DNA of 64,000 nucleotides from positions 1 through 64,000 of the IMG/VR virus record IMGVR_UViG_3300030104_005071; one strand, 5' to 3'. The notes under the pieces are model-generated. The model saw nothing but the letters and a program-made list of their open reading frames with translations, was not told where the DNA came from and ran no database searches. Shown one piece after another: positions 60,256 to 64,000 of this stretch. The stretch is from a virus. How positions within the stretch are numbered: position 1 is the first letter of the stretch; the number at the start of each line of letters is the position of its first letter. The translations under genes were made by a program, and so were the position numbers.

Positions 60256-61170
60256 TTACTTGGCTTCGCCGACGTCAATGTATTCGCGTACTTCCAGATT
60301 GAATTCAGGAATGTATGCGTCTTGGGCTGAGCCACCGGAGATGGCGATTGCCTTGGTGGCGTGATCAATTCCAGCGTAATGCTTGAATCGATTGATCGGT
60401 GCGGTGCGCTGACCGGTAGCCGTGACTGCTTGGTAAGCGGAGAACAAGTTGTTTCCGCCGTGGTCGTCATGTAGCTCGCCGTTATGGCACGCGTCCCAAT
60501 ACTTGAGACCAGCGGACATCTCGTTGATCTTCAGAAGACGACGACCAGTTAGGACGCCGAGGTAAGCGAAGAACAAATCGTTGGTCATTGGAATGTCGCG
60601 CCATTCCTCGATCATGCGTACGCGTTCAAGCACTGGGGTAATTGAATCGTTAGTCAATTCGTCTAACATGCGACCGAGTGTCGGGAACACATTGGTTGTG
60701 TGCTTTGCGCTGATCATGTGATCGGCAGAGAAACAACCGTTCGCGCAGATGAACGGTGCATGCCCGATGCCTGCCTGGTTGGATATGCTCTTGTCATAGC
60801 TGGAACGAAGTGCCAGTGTGAGAGCAAGTCCAGGTATCTCGGATTCGAATCCGATCATACCGAATAGCTGTGTGCCGGATTTGTTGAGGGCGTATGTCTC
60901 GAACGATGGATCACGGTCGAGCACGGTAGCCATTGAGTCACGAGCGCCATCGATGAACGATGCGTAAGGTACGGGTTGGTACGATACGTTGCCCGAGCTT
61001 TCACGGTACGTAGTATCGGGAACTTCGATCTGACATACATCATCGTATGTTGCACGGTATGCGTCAGGTGCGCCGATCAAACAGATCTGCTTGGATTTGA
61101 TTTCAGGTGGTGGAGCTACCCGAGCACGGGCGAGCGAGGTGTTAAGACGTTCGATTGATTGAGGTTGCAT
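60256..61170 (-). CDS. DUF932 protein
   Basis: 304 residues. The hallmark block ALTLALRSSYDKSISNQAGI, then PFICANGCFSADHMISAKHT and TNV matches the DUF932 family of phage and plasmid proteins. Further parts include an ELTNDSITPVLERVRMIEEW helix region and a C-terminal NLFSAYQAVTATGQRTAPIN. Family members are common in phages and conjugative plasmids; their function is unknown. Longest gene of the leftward small-gene block. Confidence 0.85.
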   Translation of the reverse strand: MQPQSIERLNTSLARARVAPPPEIKSKQICLIGAPDAYRATYDDVCQIEVPDTTYRESSGNVSYQPVPYASFIDGARDSMATVLDRDPSFETYALNKSGTQLFGMIGFESEIPGLALTLALRSSYDKSISNQAGIGHAPFICANGCFSADHMISAKHTTNVFPTLGRMLDELTNDSITPVLERVRMIEEWRDIPMTNDLFFAYLGVLTGRRLLKINEMSAGLKYWDACHNGELHDDHGGNNLFSAYQAVTATGQRTAPINRFKHYAGIDHATKAIAISGGSAQDAYIPEFNLEVREYIDVGEAK

Positions 61171-61442
61171 TAGTCTCTCCTGGGTGGTGGGGATGATGAC
61201 GGTTGATTGACATCGAAGTTGATTGAGAATGGATTGTGTGGTTGCTGTTCGGCAGCGTCTTGGATGACCATGCGAATCACGGACATCAAGCCGTCCAGGC
61301 GAAGCTGCTCTTCTTCGGAACAGTTTAGATATTCGGCCTGGTTTTTAGCGTGGGGATTGAGGTTGCATATTGCTCGGGCCCGTGCGGTGTCTGCAACTGC
61401 ACGGCGATATGCTTCGAGGTTGTCATTGATCATGTGAAACAT
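61170..61442 (-). CDS. Small hypothetical protein upstream of DUF932 gene
   Basis: 90 residues from MFHMINDNLEAYRRA; AAGGG six to seven bases ahead supports this ATG, which lies 20 nt inside the end of the upstream gene. Helical N-terminal two thirds, Pro/Ser-rich end. Overlaps the DUF932 start by one base. Unrecognised. Confidence 0.6.
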   Translation of the reverse strand: MFHMINDNLEAYRRAVADTARARAICNLNPHAKNQAEYLNCSEEEQLRLDGLMSVIRMVIQDAAEQQPHNPFSINFDVNQPSSSPPPRRD

Positions 61443-61761
61443 GGTGAGCCCTTTCGATGTGGATGAATATGTCTTCAATCGTACAAAGGTTATTGTCGAT
61501 TGCTTGTTGGAGGATTTCGCGATGACTTAATGTTTCGTCGTAGGTAGCGAATTCCCGGATATCAAATTGATGTACCGAGGTGGGGTCGCCCCATGAATCG
61601 AGACCGTCGTAGTTTAGGGTGTACCAATAAGTCAGACGGTTGTCTGACTCATGGTTTTTGTAGCAGTGGTACACGCGGATCGTTTGGTGAATGGGTGTTG
61701 GACCAATCTTGTAGCAGACGAATGCTAACTCTGGGTTGATCCATTCCGTACGCCAAGGCAT
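61423..61761 (-). CDS. Hypothetical protein
   Basis: 112 residues, beta-rich with several Tyr/Trp (LTYWYTLNYDGLDSWGDPTS) and a helical end. Overlaps the upstream gene by one base (TAATG). No family recognised. Confidence 0.65.
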   Translation of the reverse strand: MPWRTEWINPELAFVCYKIGPTPIHQTIRVYHCYKNHESDNRLTYWYTLNYDGLDSWGDPTSVHQFDIREFATYDETLSHREILQQAIDNNLCTIEDIFIHIERAHHVSHDQ

Positions 61762-61985
61762 TAGCTGGGCTCTTCATCGCGGGTTGCAAGAACCTCACGA
61801 CTTTCTTTGATGAGCCACTTGAGTTCATCGTGAGTGAGGCTGATGAGCCAAGGCACATCGACAGTTATTTGAGCTTCGCAATCGAAGTCCTGGACTTCGC
61901 ATGAGACGTACTCGTCTTGTACTGTGATGTCGACATTGGCTGCATCGACGTAGACTTCTTGTGTCCATTGTATCTGAGTGATCAT
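61761..61985 (-). CDS. Small acidic hypothetical protein
   Basis: 74 residues. The first half consists of short strands with acidic residues (VYVDAANVDITVQDEYVSCE), the second is a helix (LTHDELKWLIKESREVLATR). Acidic beta proteins of this size in phages are sometimes DNA mimics or anti-defence proteins, but nothing specific supports that here. Confidence 0.63.
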   Translation of the reverse strand: MITQIQWTQEVYVDAANVDITVQDEYVSCEVQDFDCEAQITVDVPWLISLTHDELKWLIKESREVLATRDEEPS

Positions 61986-61994
61986 GATTAAATC

Positions 61995-62201
61995 CTAATG
62001 TGCGCGGAAGTTGTAATAGAATCGAGGCGAGTGATTGAAATCGAGCGTCCCGCGCTGACCATCTGATCGACGCGTGACGATAACGAGTGGTGCCAAGAAG
62101 CTTTCAACAGAGAAGTCACGTTGAAGTTCGGTGGTGTTCCATACATCACCATGAATGTCTGTTAGCTTTTGGCGTTCGGTTGCTTTGTCGAGAAGCATCA
62201 T
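61995..62201 (-). CDS. Small hypothetical protein
   Basis: 68 residues. ATGs at 62201 and 62198 are both possible; the first overlaps the upstream stop. Mixed alpha/beta, ends in RFYYNFRAH. Not recognised. Confidence 0.6.
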   Translation of the reverse strand: MMLLDKATERQKLTDIHGDVWNTTELQRDFSVESFLAPLVIVTRRSDGQRGTLDFNHSPRFYYNFRAH

Positions 62202-62647
62202 TCACCTCCTGTTACGAGCCTGAGACCTTTCTCAGTTTCGAGGTTGTCGTAGACATCGATGTCCTCAAGAGTGACGAGGCCGTCAAATTTGGTACTGCCT
62301 GAACGTGCAATCTCACGGTAGGGCATGATGTCATTGAGCCGTTGTTCGAATTTAGACTGGCCGTTCTTGACCTCGAATCGACCTTTACGAATGTCGTCCA
62401 GGTCGGTGAGCAACCGGTCATACGTGACATCGTTGATGCGGTCGAGTAGATATCGAACGATGTGAGCAGAGCCTCCATCGTTACGACGATTGCTGACGCC
62501 GGGTTCACCTTTCTTGAGTTGTCCCTCAATGGTGACGGTCATCTTGATTGGGTATGTACCCGCGTCAAGATCGTTGGTAAGTGCGTCAGCGTTCTTACCG
62601 TTGTTGAATTTACGAAGGGTTTCTAAGTACATTGCTGGAACCTGCAT
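62198..62647 (-). CDS. Hypothetical early protein
   Basis: 149 residues. Contains DAGTYPIKMTVTIEGQLKKG, a Ser/Asn/Gly loop, and a long helix VRYLLDRINDVTYDRLLTDL. It is the first gene after a strong promoter with operator and carries the CTTTAAACAACAGGAG leader, so it may be among the earliest products. No family recognised. Confidence 0.65.
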   Translation of the reverse strand: MQVPAMYLETLRKFNNGKNADALTNDLDAGTYPIKMTVTIEGQLKKGEPGVSNRRNDGGSAHIVRYLLDRINDVTYDRLLTDLDDIRKGRFEVKNGQSKFEQRLNDIMPYREIARSGSTKFDGLVTLEDIDVYDNLETEKGLRLVTGGE

Positions 62648-62677
62648 GGTTTCTCCTGTTGTTTAAAGTACTGGGTT

Positions 62678-62706
62678 AGTATACCGCAGTGGTATAATGA
62701 TGTAAA
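62678..62706 (-). promoter_or_regulatory. Early leftward promoter with inverted repeat operator
   Basis: Minus-strand TTTACA (62701-62706), 17-bp spacer, TATACT (62678-62683). An inverted repeat TATACC-gcagt-GGTATA (62680-62696) covers the spacer and -10. On the plus strand TGG-TATAAT is an extended -10 element that could fire rightward. Best sigma70 match in the window. Confidence 0.7.
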
Positions 62707-62719
62707 GAGTAATTTGAGA

Positions 62720-63058
62720 TTACCACCAAGATGTGTAGTAAATCTTTTTGTTGGAGTCGAGAGCTTTGCGAGCGACGTGTATGAAGTCCCAAGTGTCGAC
62801 CATTTGTTGTTCGGTTGTGTGTCCGAAAAAGAATCCAGTTGTTTCTGGAAGACCTTCAAGTTTTACTGCGGTTTCCAAAGTGTTGATGTCATCTTCGGAA
62901 AGATATAAACGTTCGCAGTTAAATTCGGCTGTGTTTCCTCGTGCATAGAATAGTGCGGCCATGAAGCCTTCGAGGTTGGCGTGTTTACGGAAGTAGTAAA
63001 GTTCTGTGTCTTCCTGGTCGGGTGGTTCTTCAGCGAATAGATATTGATCAAGTCCCAT
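62720..63058 (-). CDS. Conserved phage protein starting MGLDQYL (function unknown)
   Basis: 112 residues. MGLDQYLFAEEP, ELYYFRKHANLEGFMAALFY, then LEGLPETTGFFFG and a final YYTSWW match a widespread family of short phage and bacterial proteins that start MGLD and end in a Trp pair; members are often mis-annotated as phosphoglycerate kinase-like. No activity is established. GGAG site precedes the ATG. Confidence 0.75.
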   Translation of the reverse strand: MGLDQYLFAEEPPDQEDTELYYFRKHANLEGFMAALFYARGNTAEFNCERLYLSEDDINTLETAVKLEGLPETTGFFFGHTTEQQMVDTWDFIHVARKALDSNKKIYYTSWW

Positions 63059-63103
63059 TGGTATCTCCTATTGGGTGTGTGGTTGATAGGTCCGATATGA
63101 GGA

Positions 63104-63265
63104 TCAGATTAAGTAGACGTCGAGCAAGTGACCCCACTGATCGCCGACTTGCTTTTGTACAAGGTGCACTGCAACCGCTGCATTCTCTGCGTCGATCTCT
63201 TTGTACCGTGGACGGCCTTCTTCGACGGTTGCATAAATGACGTGGTATTTTCTCGCTGGTGCCAT
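63104..63265 (-). CDS. Small hypothetical protein
   Basis: 53 residues from MAPARKYHVI; TTGGAG fixes this start over one ten codons earlier. A beta-helix-beta element (YHVIYATVEEGRPRYKEIDA, ENAAVAVHLVQKQVGD) like other single-domain early phage proteins. Last leftward gene before the repeat array. Confidence 0.6.
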   Translation of the reverse strand: MAPARKYHVIYATVEEGRPRYKEIDAENAAVAVHLVQKQVGDQWGHLLDVYLI

Positions 63266-63347
63266 GTTGTCTCCAAGGATGACTGCGCAACACACACCTC
63301 ATAAGCATCACGGGACGCTGATAGTATCTGTGTCGTTGGGGTTGGCT

Positions 63348-63698
63348 GTAACGTTACGACCTGGTGTTACGCGAGAACGCAGGTTGTACCGTGTGTATAG
63401 AGTTTAGAGTTGGTTAGCGTAACACTCTGTAACGCTTGGTGTGTTACGCTATATGGTAGGTTGAACCAACTGAATGACCAGGTGTAACACTGTAACACCG
63501 ATTTGGTGGATAGCATATACATATAGGATTGTGATGTGTGTCAATGGGTAATTGAATTACTCACTTAACAACTTTACTCACGCGCTACGTATATGTAGTA
63601 GAAAAAGAGTGTTACAGTGTTACACTTTAATATAGTATAGATAGAACCTATGATATGCCGTAACACTGGGAGTGTTACACTGTGTTACAGAGTGTTAC
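63348..63698. repeat. Array of GTGTTAC heptamers in both orientations (iteron-like)
   Basis: Eleven exact copies of GTGTTAC or its complement GTAACAC start at 63364, 63419, 63441, 63484, 63492, 63609, 63617, 63660, 63672, 63682 and 63692, plus variants GTAACGTTAC at 63348 and GTAACGC at 63429. The last three are spaced exactly 10 bp, one helical turn; two pairs are 8 bp apart. An A+T-rich stretch (63575-63655) lies within. Located in the 470-bp gap between the leftward block and the TerS-like gene. Candidate packaging site or replication origin. Confidence 0.85.
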
Positions 63699-63736
63699 AG
63701 GTTGTTGAATAAAGAAGTGTGGGGTAATGTGGGTAT

Positions 63737-64000
63737 ATGGAAGACGATGTTGAGTTGCCCCGTGTGCCCGTTCCTGCTGCCGAAGGGTTGCAGGTGATAC
63801 CGCGTACTGTGGTTCCAGCCGGTGAGGCTGAAGTGGTTGCTATGCTTGCTGAACAAGCACGGTTCGATGGTAACGATCGGATGCGTGATGTAGCTAAACA
63901 GCTTTTAGGAGCTGGGTATACAGTAGCTACTGCTGCAAGACGTTTAGGAATCCGCCCAACAACTGTGTGGGGCTGGTCAAAAGAACCTGACTTTGTAGAG
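63737..64000 (+). CDS. Terminase small subunit-like protein (N-terminal part, runs off window)
   Basis: 88 residues visible; no stop before the edge. An in-frame stop just upstream makes this ATG the only early start; the ribosome site is weak (GTGGGTAT). Residues about 49-85 form a helix-turn-helix (DVAKQLLGAGYTVATAARRL, GIRPTTVWGWSKEPDF) of the type that begins many phage small terminases, which bind the packaging site. The repeat array directly upstream is a natural target. A transcription regulator is an alternative. Confidence 0.6.
   Translation, partial: MEDDVELPRVPVPAAEGLQVIPRTVVPAGEAEVVAMLAEQARFDGNDRMRDVAKQLLGAGYTVATAARRLGIRPTTVWGWSKEPDFVE

Noticed and set aside
62714-62908. Rightward 64-codon frame after the plus-strand extended -10 at 62.69 kb
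   Set aside because: It is the shadow of the MGLDQYL gene on the other strand and has no ribosome site.
63348-63698. Possible CRISPR array
   Set aside because: Repeats are only 7 bp, in both orientations with irregular 1-100 bp gaps, so they are protein-binding sites rather than CRISPR repeats.

Overview
The window is a contiguous piece of a double-stranded DNA phage genome, open at both ends (a virion gene runs in from the left edge and a terminase-small-subunit-like gene runs off the right edge). No bacterial housekeeping gene, integrase, transposase or CRISPR array is visible. The virion gene set (portal, large terminase, capsid protein, beta-propeller nozzle-like protein, three large ejection-type internal proteins, the biggest with a lytic transglycosylase domain) points to a short-tailed, podovirus-like phage with the T7-style logic of adaptor, nozzle, internal proteins and fibres. 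Several small proteins beside the portal are of types I associate with marine phages, so an aquatic bacterial host is likely, but the host cannot be named from this sequence. No phage RNA polymerase is seen and the candidate promoters are sigma70-like, so host polymerase probably transcribes it.

Layout. (1) 1-658, rightward: end of a decoration-like virion gene and a bidirectional terminator. (2) 704-9779, leftward: large terminase, portal, a chain of overlapping small basic or cysteine-rich genes, and a scaffold-like coiled-coil protein. (3) 9780-9957: divergent control region. (4) 9958-41437, rightward: major capsid protein, decoration-like protein, neck and nozzle proteins, three large internal virion proteins, fibre genes, four related small beta proteins, and a lysis block ending in a GC-rich RNA-structure element. 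(5) 41509-42385, leftward: small cysteine cluster protein and an XRE-type regulator with palindromic operators. (6) 42490-55814, mostly rightward: SF2 helicase, PD-(D/E)XK nuclease, Sak4-like ATPase, ssDNA-binding-like protein, a uracil-DNA-glycosylase/exonuclease/family A DNA polymerase fusion, a zinc-hook SMC-like ATPase and a DUF927-type helicase. Inside it lies a short leftward unit with an H1-like basic protein and tRNA-Leu(UAA). (7) 55819-63265, leftward: about twenty tightly packed small genes, most of unknown function, including a DUF932 protein, with at least three promoter/operator sites and a candidate 71-nt small RNA. (8) 63266-63736: an array of GTGTTAC heptamers in both orientations, followed by the rightward TerS-like gene.

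How it fits together: the replication block gives polymerase, two helicases, recombination ATPase, ssDNA binding and repair; the leftward small-gene block looks like host take-over or early functions under repressor-type operators; the two virion blocks are expressed divergently from 9780-9957. The most interesting unexplained signals are the heptamer array next to TerS, the operator-controlled small RNA unit near 56.8 kb, two promoters that share an unusual 15-bp spacer with GGTAAG at the same place, the giant internal protein carrying both a lysozyme-like and a GNAT acetyltransferase-like domain, and the interleaving of four paralogous small beta proteins with lysis genes.
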